Shown piece after piece: positions 27,729 to 37,026 of a DNA stretch of 64,000 nucleotides. The stretch's first letter is position 1. The number at the start of each line of letters is the position of its first letter. Where the stretch lies: the NCBI GenBank assembly GCA_964616465.1, contig CAZTTO010000008.1, forward strand, positions 1 through 64,000. Reading direction: 5' to 3'. The notes below the pieces were generated by a model, which was given only the letters and a program-made list of their open reading frames with translations, was not told the origin of the DNA and searched no databases. The translations under genes and the position numbers were made by a program. This DNA is from JAFLBI01 sp964616465. Its GTDB lineage: Bacteria > Bacteroidota > Bacteroidia > Chitinophagales > Chitinophagaceae.

Positions 27729-28793
27729 ATGGTAGCAACACCTCTTATGAACATAACTAAAGTAGAAACCAGCAAGCTGAAGGATTTGAATTTAGAAAAT
27801 ATTCCATTTGGGAAGTTTTATAGTGACCACATGCTGGAAGCCGATTATATTGATGGTGAGTGGACAAATGTTGAGATTAAGCCATATCAGCCATTGCTTT
27901 TAGAGCCTTCTGTGGCAGCAATTCATTATGGACAAGCAATTTTTGAAGGAATTAAAGCTTATAAAGATCCGAACGGTAATCCATTCATATTCCGCCCAAA
28001 AGACAACTTTAAGCGCTTTAACCTTTCAGCTCAGCGCATGCAAATGCCCGAGGTTCCTGAAGAAATTTTCATGGAAGGCATGCGTCAGTTGGTTGAAATT
28101 GATAAGAATTGGATTCCTACACAAGCAGATCACTCTCTGTATATCCGTCCTTTTATGTTCAGTTCTGATCCAGTAATTGGAGTAAAGCCTTCTGAAACTT
28201 ATAAGTTCATGATCATTCTAAGTCCTACGGGTCCCTATTATACTGCTCCAATGCGTATTTATGTTGAAGAAAAATTTACCAGAGCAGCTCCGGGAGGAAT
28301 TGGCTTTGCAAAAGCAGCAGGTAACTATGGGGCAAGCATGTTAGCTACTGCAGAAGCTAAGAAACTAGGATACGACCAAGTATTATGGACCGATGCATTT
28401 GAGCATAAGTATTTGCAGGAAATTGGTACTATGAACGTATTCTTTATCATTGGAAATAAAGCAGTTACACCATCTTTAGAGGAAGGTACTATTTTGGAAG
28501 GGGTAACACGAGATAGTGCTATGCAAGTATTGAAAGAGATGGGATTTGAGGTGGTTGAGCAAAAAATTACAATCGACGACCTCATTCAAGCCCATAAGGT
28601 AGGTCTCTTATATGAAGTCTTTGGAACAGGCACAGCAGCTACCATTTCACTCATTAAAGAGTTGAGATACAAGGACTATGTAATGCAATTTGATACGGCT
28701 TTATGGCAAACTGCACCTGAATTAAAGAAGCGTTTGAATGCTATTCGATATGGACAGGTTCCAGATCAATATGGCTGGATGATGCCAGTTTAA
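27729..28793 (+). CDS. ilvE: Branched-chain amino acid aminotransferase
   Basis: PLP enzyme of class IV that makes or breaks down leucine, isoleucine and valine. The PLP lysine lies in IGFAKAAGNYGASM and the cofactor-binding loop in FGTGTAATIS; EIGTMNVFF is also typical of the long (eukaryote-like) BCAT type. The start is uncertain: an ATG at 27729 (chosen) and one at 27747 are both reasonable; a TTG at 27708 is less likely. A strong terminator follows. Confidence 0.95.
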   Translation: MVATPLMNITKVETSKLKDLNLENIPFGKFYSDHMLEADYIDGEWTNVEIKPYQPLLLEPSVAAIHYGQAIFEGIKAYKDPNGNPFIFRPKDNFKRFNLSAQRMQMPEVPEEIFMEGMRQLVEIDKNWIPTQADHSLYIRPFMFSSDPVIGVKPSETYKFMIILSPTGPYYTAPMRIYVEEKFTRAAPGGIGFAKAAGNYGASMLATAEAKKLGYDQVLWTDAFEHKYLQEIGTMNVFFIIGNKAVTPSLEEGTILEGVTRDSAMQVLKEMGFEVVEQKITIDDLIQAHKVGLLYEVFGTGTAATISLIKELRYKDYVMQFDTALWQTAPELKKRLNAIRYGQVPDQYGWMMPV

Positions 28794-28814
28794 ATAAAAT
28801 TTTACGACTTGATT

Positions 28815-28837
28815 AGCTCCTTCGGGAGCTTTTTTTA
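28815..28837 (+). terminator. Rho-independent terminator after ilvE
   Basis: AGCTCC-TTCG-GGAGCT followed by seven T: a six-pair stem closed by a stable TTCG tetraloop. Confidence 0.92.
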
Positions 28838-28920
28838 TGGGTGGGATGGTCTATTTTTGGGCCTTGGTGGAAAAAACCTTCTAAAAAGGGGCATTTTTTC
28901 ACAAATTCATTTGAAGGAAT

Positions 28921-28951
28921 TTGGAATTTAACAATAGCGGCTTTACCTTTG
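28921..28951 (+). promoter_or_regulatory. Bacteroidota-type promoter of rpsL-rpsG
   Basis: TTG at 28921-28923, a 20-base spacer and TACCTTTG at 28944-28951: an exact match to the consensus. It predicts a leader of about 35 bases. Confidence 0.8.
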
Positions 28952-28990
28952 CCGTCCGAAAAAATCGGGAATTTTCATAAAAGAACTAGA

Positions 28991-29371
28991 ATGCCTACAA
29001 TTCAACAACTGGTTAGAAAGGGCCGTGAAATCATCAGAGCCAAGAGCAAATCTAGGGCATTAGATGCCTGTCCTCAGCGTAGAGGTGTTTGTACCAGGGT
29101 ATATACTACAACCCCTAAGAAGCCAAACTCTGCTTTGAGAAAAGTGGCTAAAGTGCGTTTGACAAATAAGGTAGAAGTGATTGCCTACATTCCGGGTGAA
29201 GGCCACAACTTACAAGAGCACTCTATTGTATTAATCCGTGGAGGTCGTGTTAAGGATCTTCCAGGTGTTCGTTATCATATTGTACGTGGTAGCTTGGATA
29301 CTGCTGGTGTAAAAGACCGTAAGCAGAGCCGTTCTAAGTACGGTACCAAGAAAGAGAAAGCTAAAAAATAA
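28991..29371 (+). CDS. rpsL: 30S ribosomal protein S12
   Basis: S12 sits at the decoding centre of the small subunit. The 126-residue product starts MPTIQQLVRKGR and has the conserved loops TTPKKPNSALRKVAKV and GRVKDLPGVRYH, where streptomycin-resistance changes occur in other species; here both loops look wild type. The open frame extends 50 codons upstream, but it runs through the promoter and is rejected. It is followed after 19 bases by rpsG. Confidence 0.98.
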   Translation: MPTIQQLVRKGREIIRAKSKSRALDACPQRRGVCTRVYTTTPKKPNSALRKVAKVRLTNKVEVIAYIPGEGHNLQEHSIVLIRGGRVKDLPGVRYHIVRGSLDTAGVKDRKQSRSKYGTKKEKAKK

Positions 29372-29390
29372 TTAAGAAACTCATTGTACT

Positions 29391-29855
29391 ATGCGTAAAG
29401 CACAAGCCAAAAAATTACCCTTAGCACCAGATGGTCGTTTTAACGACAAGCTAGTGACTCGCTTCGTAAATAACTTGATGTGGAGTGGTAAGAAAAGTAC
29501 TGCAATTACTATTTTCTATGATGCTATTGATAAAGTATCAAAGATCAGCGGTGAAGATGGATATGAAATTTGGAAGAAGGCATTATCAAATGTAACTCCT
29601 TCTGTAGAAGTACGTAGCCGTCGTATTGGTGGTGCTACTTTCCAGATTCCAACCGAAGTTCGTCAGGATCGTAAGATTTCTTTAAGCATTAAGTGGTTGA
29701 TTCGTTATAGCCGTGAGCGTAACGGAAAAACTATGGCAGATAAATTGGCGAATGAGATCATTGCTGCTGCTAAAGGTGAAGGTGCTGCTTTCAAAAAGAA
29801 AGAAGATACCCACAGAATGGCTGAAGCTAACAAGGCTTTCGCACACTTCAGATAG
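29391..29855 (+). CDS. rpsG: 30S ribosomal protein S7
   Basis: S7 nucleates assembly of the 30S head. The 154-residue product starts MRKAQAKKLPL and has the family core with PSVEVRSRRIGGATFQIPTEV and RMAEANKAFAHF. In most bacteria fusA follows directly. Here a strong terminator comes 24 bases after the stop and the next gene is on the other strand. Confidence 0.98.
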   Translation: MRKAQAKKLPLAPDGRFNDKLVTRFVNNLMWSGKKSTAITIFYDAIDKVSKISGEDGYEIWKKALSNVTPSVEVRSRRIGGATFQIPTEVRQDRKISLSIKWLIRYSRERNGKTMADKLANEIIAAAKGEGAAFKKKEDTHRMAEANKAFAHFR

Positions 29856-29879
29856 TAGAACACTTACAACAATCTATAT

Positions 29880-29910
29880 ATCCCGAACAAATCTGTTCGG
29901 GATTTTTTTT
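29880..29910 (+). terminator. Rho-independent terminator after rpsG
   Basis: Perfect 10-bp stem ATCCCGAACA/TGTTCGGGAT (29880-29889 with 29894-29903), four-base loop and eight T. It ends the S12-S7 transcript before any fusA. Confidence 0.95.
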
Positions 29911-29940
29911 GATATAAAATTGAACTGTTGTTTGGGATAT

Positions 29941-29971
29941 AAAAAACTCCTCAGCTTTTGACTGAAGAGTT
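29941..29971 (-). terminator. Terminator of scpB
   Basis: On the minus strand, a 10-pair stem with one G-U pair (29971-29962 with 29954-29945) followed by a U run, 23 bases after the scpB stop. Confidence 0.8.
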
Positions 29972-29993
29972 AATGATGTGTTCTGCTATTTTC

Positions 29994-30773
29994 TTATTCA
30001 GATTTTGGTTCCTCTGAACCATCTTCGGTTTGATTTGGGCTATCAGTTTCAGAATTGTCGTTTTCTGTCCCCCCAGTTGGTTCAACTTCTTCAATTGTTG
30101 GCTCAATAGGCTGAGCGACAATTTGTCCAGACTCGGTAACGTGTAAATCACTGATGATTTCGCTCTCAGTTTCTGATACTGGTTTAAAGTCTTCAGCAGA
30201 GATGAGCGTACCTTCTACAATTTGTTCTGCTAGTACTTCCTTAATTTTTGGAAGATCCTCCACAGTATTCAATCCAAAATAATCCATGAAGGTCTTAGAG
30301 GTTGTGTATACCAAAGGATGACCAGGAAGTTTTTCATTTCTCCCAGCTATAACAATCAATTCTTTTTCAAGTAATTTTTGAACACTGTAATCGCTGTTCA
30401 CTCCTCTAATAGCCTCAATCTCTCCTTTAGTAATTGGCTGCTTGTAAGCAATAATTGCTAAGGTTTCCAAAGCTGCTGTTGATAAGCGCTTCAAAAACTT
30501 GTCGCCATTTAATTGAGCGATTGTTTTGTGGTAATCTTTTTTAGTCAGGAACTGATACCCGCCACCGCTTTCTCTCACTTCAAATGGATAAAACTCTTCT
30601 TGGTACTTTTCTTGAATACCTTGAATAGCCATCTCAATTTGATCCTGAGAAACGCGTTCCTCCATGAATCCAAAAGATTGGTTAATAAGCTCTGTAATTT
30701 CTGCAGCAGTCAAAGGTTTTTCACTGGCAAAAATGAGTACTTCAATATGTGGAATGATAGCAGATATTTCCAT
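29994..30773 (-). CDS. scpB: SMC-Scp complex subunit ScpB
   Basis: ScpB binds the kleisin ScpA and controls the SMC condensin that organises and segregates chromosomes. The 259-residue product has the tandem winged-helix region with LIFASEKPLTAAEI, AALETLAIIAYKQPITKGEIE and IRGVNSDYSVQKLLEK. The last about 75 residues are an acidic, low-complexity Glu/Thr/Ser/Pro tail, longer than in Bacillus. It follows atpG by 35 bases on the same strand. scpA and smc are not in the window. Confidence 0.94.
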   Translation of the reverse strand: MEISAIIPHIEVLIFASEKPLTAAEITELINQSFGFMEERVSQDQIEMAIQGIQEKYQEEFYPFEVRESGGGYQFLTKKDYHKTIAQLNGDKFLKRLSTAALETLAIIAYKQPITKGEIEAIRGVNSDYSVQKLLEKELIVIAGRNEKLPGHPLVYTTSKTFMDYFGLNTVEDLPKIKEVLAEQIVEGTLISAEDFKPVSETESEIISDLHVTESGQIVAQPIEPTIEEVEPTGGTENDNSETDSPNQTEDGSEEPKSE

Positions 30774-30808
30774 GGGAGGAAGATATTCAAAAACTTGTGA
30801 ATGTTGAA

Positions 30809-31690
30809 TTATCCTTTCAAGGCAGCTGCACCACTAACGATTTCCGTCAATTCGGTAGTAATGGCAGCCTGACGAGCTCTGTTGTAAGAAATTTTCAACG
30901 ATTTCAGCAATTCATTGGCGTTTTCTGTGGCTTTATCCATTGCTGTCATTCTTGCTCCATGTTCAGAAGCATGACAGTCTAACACCGCTTTATACAATTG
31001 CGTGTTTAGGATTTTAGGCATCAATTCGGCTACTAGTGTAGCTTTTTCAGGTTCATAAATGAAGTCGGCCTTCTTAGAGCCACTTACTTGTTGCACTTTT
31101 TGAATTGGAAGGAAGGTCTCCGCAACATAACGTTGTGTAGCAGCATTTTTGAACTCACTGTAGATAATTTCTACATGATCGAAGGTCTTATTCTGAAATG
31201 CTTCAATAGCGGCTTGTGCAGCAGCTTGAACCTGCTCGAAGCTGAGGTGAAGGAAAATATCTTTATAGGTATCTTGAGTTGGGAAACCAGCTTTAGTTAA
31301 GCTTTCATAGCCCTTTTTACCAATGTTCCAGATAGTTAAGTTGCCTTTTGCAAGTTGGTTCGAGTATGACTCTGAAATACGCTGCTTAGCTAGCTTTACT
31401 AAGTTGGCGTTATAAGCACCACAGAGACCGCGATCACTGGTTATTACAATTAATAAAACACGTTCAACCGGACGCTGTTCTGCAAGCGCCATTGACAAAT
31501 CGCCTTCGGCACTGCTCACAATATTGCGAAGCATTTCTTGCAATTTCTGCGCATATGGGCGCATTTGAATAATGGCATCTTGTGCACGACGAAGTTTCGC
31601 CGCACTCACCATTTTCATGGCTTTGGTAATTTGTTGGGTACTTTGAACGCTTTTAATGCGGTTGCGGACTTCTTTCAGTTGACCTGGCAT
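30809..31690 (-). CDS. atpG: ATP synthase F1 gamma subunit
   Basis: Central rotor stalk of F1. The 293-residue product begins with the conserved helix PGQLKEVRNRIKSVQSTQQITKAMKMVSAAKLRRAQ, shows the Rossmann-like middle (VITSDRGLCGAYN) and ends with the partner helix MTAMDKATENANELL ... RQAAITTELTEIVSGA. No other ATP synthase gene is present on either side; scpB follows and a membrane protein gene precedes. It has its own promoter, so it must be coordinated with the other subunits from a distance. Confidence 0.97.
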   Translation of the reverse strand: MPGQLKEVRNRIKSVQSTQQITKAMKMVSAAKLRRAQDAIIQMRPYAQKLQEMLRNIVSSAEGDLSMALAEQRPVERVLLIVITSDRGLCGAYNANLVKLAKQRISESYSNQLAKGNLTIWNIGKKGYESLTKAGFPTQDTYKDIFLHLSFEQVQAAAQAAIEAFQNKTFDHVEIIYSEFKNAATQRYVAETFLPIQKVQQVSGSKKADFIYEPEKATLVAELMPKILNTQLYKAVLDCHASEHGARMTAMDKATENANELLKSLKISYNRARQAAITTELTEIVSGAAALKG

Positions 31691-31744
31691 AGAAATGAAA
31701 TTTAGTCAAGCACCGGTTGGTTGTTTCCCGGGCTAAATTGGCTG

Positions 31745-31774
31745 CAAAAGTAGCAGAAACCGCTCGAAAAGCAA
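31745..31774 (-). promoter_or_regulatory. Bacteroidota-type promoter of atpG-scpB
   Basis: On the minus strand: TTG (31774-31772), 19-base spacer, TACTTTTG (31752-31745). It lies about 55 bases before the atpG start. Confidence 0.75.
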
Positions 31775-31801
31775 GAGAAATCCTATGAAAAAACCTCGAT
31801 T

Positions 31802-32395
31802 TTATAAACGATAGACCAAACCCACTCCATTTGCAGTTGGAATCAGTTCTAGACCTTGAAAATGTTGCTGCATTAGGCGACCATTTTTCCTCTGCAAAAA
31901 GTACTGCACTCCATCCAATGCTAATAAAAAGCATCCTTGTAAAATTAGGCTATTACCGGTTCCTTTCAATTGATCTGCATTTGTTCTGTTATTAGCTCTT
32001 TCTTTTAGATAAAGGCCTGTGGTAATATAAGCCATATTCAATCCTGTATTGAACAGCAAGACTTTTTCAACCTGATTTTGTTTGTGTAGTTGTTGTTGAA
32101 GCGTTAGGGTTTTCTGCGATTGTTTACGAAGCTGCAATAGCCCTACACCTGCTATTGCAGCATTGATGCCATTCCAATAAATGTTAGTTCTAAAGAAATA
32201 TTTGCTATCGTCTTGAGCATTTACTAGCGAGATGCTACTCTGAATGATGTTAAGTCCTGCCCATGCGCCTAGTACGTGCAGACTAGTTTTGCTTATTTTA
32301 TCTCTTTCAACTCCTAGTGAATCTATATAAGAATCCTGTGCATAACTCGTAAGGCCTAGAAATAGGCAGCAAATAAGTCCAATTATTACTTTCAT
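31802..32395 (-). CDS. Uncharacterised membrane protein
   Basis: About 197 residues with a signal-like first helix (KVIIGLICCLFLGLTSYAQ) and three further hydrophobic segments around LGAWAGLNIIQSS, NGINAAIAGVGLLQL and NTGLNMAYITTGLYL. The pattern of small membrane helices with conserved-looking Asn residues is found in Bacteroidota proteins of unknown function; I cannot name the family with confidence. A start 9 bases earlier (32404) is equally possible. It reads away from secA and stops 112 bases before atpG. Confidence 0.65.
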   Translation of the reverse strand: MKVIIGLICCLFLGLTSYAQDSYIDSLGVERDKISKTSLHVLGAWAGLNIIQSSISLVNAQDDSKYFFRTNIYWNGINAAIAGVGLLQLRKQSQKTLTLQQQLHKQNQVEKVLLFNTGLNMAYITTGLYLKERANNRTNADQLKGTGNSLILQGCFLLALDGVQYFLQRKNGRLMQQHFQGLELIPTANGVGLVYRL

Positions 32396-32573
32396 ACACT
32401 TCATATTTACCTAATGCCATTCAGCCTTTCCATCGGCCATGCAAGTTGAAAATATGTACATTTGCCGTCCGGATGGAAAAAAGTGTTAAAGGAGGTGCCA
32501 AATTGGCTATTTTTCTTTTCTTGCACTGTTTTTGAACTGATAAAATTTTGATAAACCTGACCCTTTCTTTTAT

Positions 32574-35500
32574 ATGTTGAAATTATTGTCCAAATTATTT
32601 GGCGGAAGCAAAAGTGAGAAGGATGTTGCTCAAATAAGACCACTCATTGCAAAAATCAATCAATTTTTTGATGCTTATCAACAGCTATCAAACGATGAAT
32701 TAAGAAATAAAACCCAAGAATTCAGAGCAAGAATTCAAGCGCATTTGAAAACCATCGACGGCAAAATTAATGAGCTTAAGCAGCAGGCTGAAGCATTGCC
32801 GGCTGATCAAGTGCATGAAAAAGATAATTTATACCAGCAAATTGATCAATTAAGAAAAGATCGCAACCAAGATCTTGAGGTTGTGCTTATGGAAATTCTT
32901 CCTGAAGCATTTGCAGTTGTAAAGGAAACAGCAAGACGATTCAAAGAGAATCAAGAACTGCGTTCTTCAGCCACTGAACTTGATAGAGAGTTGAGTGTGA
33001 AAAAGCAGGAATACATTCGTATTGAAGGAGCTGAGTCTATATTTAAAAATACCTGGTCGGCGGCCGGCGCACAAGTTTCTTGGAACATGGTGCATTATGA
33101 TGTTCAACTTATTGGTGGTACCGTTTTACATCAGGGGAAGATTTCGGAAATGGCTACTGGTGAAGGTAAAACACTTGTTTCTACACTTCCCGCCTATTTG
33201 AATGCCTTAGCTGGTGAAGGAGTACATATTGTAACGGTAAACGATTACTTAGCTCGTCGTGACTCTGAATGGAATGGTCCCATCTTTGAATGGTTAGGAT
33301 TGCGGGTTGATTGTATTGATAAACATACACCTAATAGTGCGGAAAGGAGAAAAGCTTATCTCGCTGATATTACCTATGGCACCAACAATGAATTTGGTTT
33401 TGATTATCTAAGAGATAACATGGTTCATTCGCCTGAAGAAATGGTGCAGAGAAAACACCACTTCGCAATGGTTGATGAGGTAGATAGTGTTTTAATTGAT
33501 GATGCAAGAACTCCATTAATTATTTCTGGTCCAATTGGAACTAAAACTGGTGAGCAACAATTCTTCGATTTAAAGCCAAGAATTGAAAAATTGGTAGAGG
33601 CTCAAAAAAGAGCTGTCAACGGTTTTTTGAATGAAGCAAAAAAGAAAATTACGGAAGGCGATGATGATCCTAAGAGTGGCGGACTTGCTTTATTTCGCGC
33701 ACATAGAGGTTTACCTAAAAATGGGGCGTTGATTAAATTTTTAAGTGAGCCTGGTGTTCGTGTTAAGCTTCAAAAAGCTGAAAATTATTATTTGGCAGAT
33801 CAACAAAAAGAAATGCCAAAGGCCGATGAAGAATTATACTTCTATATAGATGAGAAAAACAATTCAGTTGATTTAACTGAGAAGGGCATACAACTAATTA
33901 CACGTTCAGGTGAAGATCCAAATTTCTTCTTATTGCCAGATATCAGTGTTTCTCTTTCAGCTATTGAACAAGATGCATCATTAGATGCAGCTGAAAAGCT
34001 ACAAGCCAAAGAAGCTATCTTGACTGAATATTCAGTGAAGGCTGATCGTATTCATACTGTTCATCAATTATTAAAAGCATACACTTTGTTTGAAAAAGAT
34101 GTAGAGTATGTGGTAATGGACGGACAGGTTAAAATTGTTGATGAGCAAACGGGTAGAATTTTAGATGGTCGTCGTTACAGCGATGGATTGCATCAGGCAA
34201 TTGAAGCCAAGGAAAATGTAAAAATTGAAGCAGCTACTCAAACTTACGCTACTGTGACTTTGCAGAACTATTTCAGGATGTACCATAAACTGGCAGGTAT
34301 GACTGGTACTGCTGAAACGGAAGCAGGTGAATTCTGGAGCATCTATAAGCTTGATGTAGTTAGTATTCCAACCAATATTCCTGTAATTAGAAAAGATGAG
34401 CAGGATATGGTTTATAAGACTAAGCGCGAAAAATATAAAGCTGCAATAGATGAGGTAGAACGTCTTCGTCAAGAAGGTCGTCCTGTTCTGGTTGGTACAA
34501 CATCGGTTGAAGTGAGTGAATTGTTGAGTAGGATGTTGCAGCAAAAGAAAATTCCGCATAATGTGTTGAACGCTAAGCAGCATGCTCGCGAAGCACAAAT
34601 TGTTGCAGAAGCTGGTTTACCAGGCAATGTTACCATTGCTACAAACATGGCAGGTAGAGGTACAGATATTAAACTAGGCCCTGGTGTGAAAGATGCGGGT
34701 GGATTGGCTATCATTGGTACTGAACGCCACGAAAGCCGTCGTGTAGATAGACAGCTACGTGGTCGTGCTGGTCGTCAGGGTGATCCTGGTTCTTCTTTAT
34801 TCTTTGTATCTATGGAAGACGACTTAATGCGTATGTTCGGAAGTGAGCGTATTGCAAAAGTGATGGATCGTTTTGGATACAAAGAAGGCGAAGTAATTCA
34901 GCACAGCATGCTGACTAACTCTATTGAAAGAGCACAGCGTAAGGTAGAAGAAAACAACTTTGGTATTCGTAAGCGCTTGTTGGAGTATGATGATGTCATG
35001 AACAAGCAGCGTAATGTAATTTATACGAAGCGAAGCCATGCATTGTTTGGAGAGCGTTTGGCATTGGATATTGACAATGCATTTTATACTGTTGCAGAAG
35101 GATTGGTGCAATCGTTCCGTGAGCAAAATGATTTTGAAGGTTTCAGATTGGCAGTGATTGTCAATTTTGGAATTGATACCACCATTACAGCTGAAGAGTT
35201 GCAGAGAACATCTGAACAAAAATTAGCAGAGCAGTTGTACCAAGAAGCCGTTCAGAATTATCAGAGAAAGAAGGATGAATTGCGTGCACGTGTGTTGCCT
35301 CAGTTCAAACAAATCAGATTACAACAAGGTAACCATATTGAGAATGTAATTGTGCCTTTTAGTGATGGAAGAAGGGTGATGCACATTTTTGCAAGTATGG
35401 AGAAAACTTTGTCGAGTGAAGGTGTTGAGATTGGTAATGCATTGGAGAGAAATGTTACATTGGCATTAATTGATGATACATGGAAAGAGCATTTGCGTGC

Positions 35501-35900
35501 TATGGATGACTTAAAACAAAGTGTTCAAACAGCTACCTACGAACAAAAAGATCCATTGGTAATTTATAAAATGGAAGCATTTGAATTGTTCAGGAAGATG
35601 GATGCTGAAGTAAACAGAGAAATTGTACAGTTCTTATGTCATGCTTCAATTCAAGCTGAAGGCGACCAAGCAGCTATGCGACAAGGTGAACGTGCCAAAA
35701 CTGATCTTAGTAAAATGAAAGCCAACAAAGATGAGATTGATGCGAGAGGGGATGATTATGGCGTATCTGAGAATGATTACTATGATCCAACTCCTGTAAA
35801 ACATGAACCGGTTAAAGTGGGTCCAAAGATTGGTAGAAATGATCCTTGTCCTTGTGGCAGTGGTAAAAAATATAAATCCTGTCACGGGCGTGACCTGTAA
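32574..35900 (+). CDS. secA: Preprotein translocase ATPase SecA
   Basis: Motor that drives secretory proteins through SecYEG. At 1108 residues it is about 200 longer than E. coli SecA, as is usual in Bacteroidota; extra sequence lies near residues 50-90 and 330-430. The DEAD-like motor shows EMATGEGKTLVSTLPAY (Walker A) and VDEVDSVLIDDARTPLIISG. The second half has TNMAGRGTDIKLG and RQLRGRAGRQGDPGSS. The C-terminal zinc motif NDPCPCGSGKKYKSCHG is complete, supporting SecB or ribosome contacts. It heads an 11.5-kb run of same-strand genes. Confidence 0.97.
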   Translation: MLKLLSKLFGGSKSEKDVAQIRPLIAKINQFFDAYQQLSNDELRNKTQEFRARIQAHLKTIDGKINELKQQAEALPADQVHEKDNLYQQIDQLRKDRNQDLEVVLMEILPEAFAVVKETARRFKENQELRSSATELDRELSVKKQEYIRIEGAESIFKNTWSAAGAQVSWNMVHYDVQLIGGTVLHQGKISEMATGEGKTLVSTLPAYLNALAGEGVHIVTVNDYLARRDSEWNGPIFEWLGLRVDCIDKHTPNSAERRKAYLADITYGTNNEFGFDYLRDNMVHSPEEMVQRKHHFAMVDEVDSVLIDDARTPLIISGPIGTKTGEQQFFDLKPRIEKLVEAQKRAVNGFLNEAKKKITEGDDDPKSGGLALFRAHRGLPKNGALIKFLSEPGVRVKLQKAENYYLADQQKEMPKADEELYFYIDEKNNSVDLTEKGIQLITRSGEDPNFFLLPDISVSLSAIEQDASLDAAEKLQAKEAILTEYSVKADRIHTVHQLLKAYTLFEKDVEYVVMDGQVKIVDEQTGRILDGRRYSDGLHQAIEAKENVKIEAATQTYATVTLQNYFRMYHKLAGMTGTAETEAGEFWSIYKLDVVSIPTNIPVIRKDEQDMVYKTKREKYKAAIDEVERLRQEGRPVLVGTTSVEVSELLSRMLQQKKIPHNVLNAKQHAREAQIVAEAGLPGNVTIATNMAGRGTDIKLGPGVKDAGGLAIIGTERHESRRVDRQLRGRAGRQGDPGSSLFFVSMEDDLMRMFGSERIAKVMDRFGYKEGEVIQHSMLTNSIERAQRKVEENNFGIRKRLLEYDDVMNKQRNVIYTKRSHALFGERLALDIDNAFYTVAEGLVQSFREQNDFEGFRLAVIVNFGIDTTITAEELQRTSEQKLAEQLYQEAVQNYQRKKDELRARVLPQFKQIRLQQGNHIENVIVPFSDGRRVMHIFASMEKTLSSEGVEIGNALERNVTLALIDDTWKEHLRAMDDLKQSVQTATYEQKDPLVIYKMEAFELFRKMDAEVNREIVQFLCHASIQAEGDQAAMRQGERAKTDLSKMKANKDEIDARGDDYGVSENDYYDPTPVKHEPVKVGPKIGRNDPCPCGSGKKYKSCHGRDL

Positions 35901-35912
35901 ATTTTGCTGCCT

Positions 35913-36593
35913 ATGCAATTAGCATCTTACATAGATCATACTATATTAAAGCCTACAACGCTTATAAGTGAAGTTGATCAACTTTGTGAGGAAGCCAAAA
36001 CATGGAGCTTTGCAGCAGTATGTGTGCCACCTCATTTTGTGAAAAGAGCAAAAGAACAGTTGGCAGGGTCTTCTGTTAAAGTTGCCACTGTAATTGGATT
36101 TCCATTTGGTTACTCAGCTGTAGAATCAAAAATTGCAGAAGTTGTACTTGCTATGGTAGATGGTGCAGATGAGATAGATATGGTTGCACATATTGGTGCT
36201 ATCAAAAACAACGATTGGCAATACATTGCAAATGAATTGAATCATATTTTACCGTTAATCAGAAAGCAGCATAAAGTATTGAAGGTAATTATTGAAAGTG
36301 GCGTGTTGACTAAGGAAGAAATTATACGCTGCTGTGATTTATATGGTGCTGCTGGTATTGATTATTTAAAAACTTCTACAGGTTATGCTGCTGTGGGAGC
36401 AAGAGCCGAAGATGTGGCGCTCATGCGCTTGCATTTACCAACAAGTGTGAAGATTAAGGCTTCTGGGGGTATTCGCGATGCTGCATTTGCAAGGGAACTC
36501 ATTGAAGCGGGAGCTGAAAGATTAGGATGTAGTGCTAGCATTGCCATAGTTTCTGAAAATACAACTACTCCAGGTAGTTCTTCATCTTACTAA
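35913..36593 (+). CDS. deoC: Deoxyribose-phosphate aldolase
   Basis: Cleaves 2-deoxyribose-5-phosphate to acetaldehyde and glyceraldehyde-3-phosphate in deoxynucleoside salvage. The 226-residue TIM barrel starts MQLASYIDHTILKPTT. It contains the Schiff-base lysine in DYLKTSTGY and the later KIKASGGIRD. An upstream TTG at 35904 is rejected for the ATG at 35913. It begins 12 bases after secA. The tail is Ser/Thr-rich and slightly longer than usual. Confidence 0.95.
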   Translation: MQLASYIDHTILKPTTLISEVDQLCEEAKTWSFAAVCVPPHFVKRAKEQLAGSSVKVATVIGFPFGYSAVESKIAEVVLAMVDGADEIDMVAHIGAIKNNDWQYIANELNHILPLIRKQHKVLKVIIESGVLTKEEIIRCCDLYGAAGIDYLKTSTGYAAVGARAEDVALMRLHLPTSVKIKASGGIRDAAFARELIEAGAERLGCSASIAIVSENTTTPGSSSSY

Positions 36594-36603
36594 ACACTTT
36601 TTT

Positions 36604-37026
36604 ATGAGGTATTTACTCATTTGTTGTTTGGTTGCTTTTTGTTCAAATGCATTCGCATCTGACACAATTATTGTGCGTCAAGATCCTAGAATGCAAAGTC
36701 TTGTAGAGCGACAAGCTATTATCAATAAAAGAAGTGCTTTACTAACCAGCAGTGGATCAGTCAAAGGCTTTCGAGTGCAAGTGGTAAATACCAATAAAAG
36801 AGACGATGCAACAAGAGTGAAATCAGAATTGCTTTCCAGATTTCCTGAGCATAAAAGCTATATCATGTTTCAAGCACCTTATTTTAAAGTAAGGATTGGT
36901 AACTTTTTGAAACGTGAGGATGCCGAAAAGCTTAGAAAGCAACTCATGCGTTTTTATCCACAAGGAGTTTATGTGGTGGATGATGGCATTGAATATACAT
37001 TCACCGACGAGCAAGAATTACAATGA
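36604..37026 (+). CDS. Exported SPOR-domain protein
   Basis: A 140-residue protein with a signal peptide (RYLLICCLVAFCSNAFA) and a C-terminal SPOR domain (about residues 57-130: GFRVQVVNTNKRDDATRV ... YFKVRIGNFLKREDAEKL). SPOR domains bind peptidoglycan stripped of stem peptides, often at the division site. The gene ends 4 bases inside the following M20 peptidase gene. Confidence 0.88.
   Translation: MRYLLICCLVAFCSNAFASDTIIVRQDPRMQSLVERQAIINKRSALLTSSGSVKGFRVQVVNTNKRDDATRVKSELLSRFPEHKSYIMFQAPYFKVRIGNFLKREDAEKLRKQLMRFYPQGVYVVDDGIEYTFTDEQELQ

Noticed and set aside
28841..28990. 50-residue extension of ribosomal protein S12
   Set aside because: It would run through the consensus promoter and has no S12 similarity.
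32457..32464. TACATTTG as the secA promoter
   Set aside because: The -7 box fits, but no TTG lies 19-21 bases upstream; left out of the feature list.
34161..34598. 145-codon antisense frame in secA
   Set aside because: Shadow frame without signal, motif or promoter.
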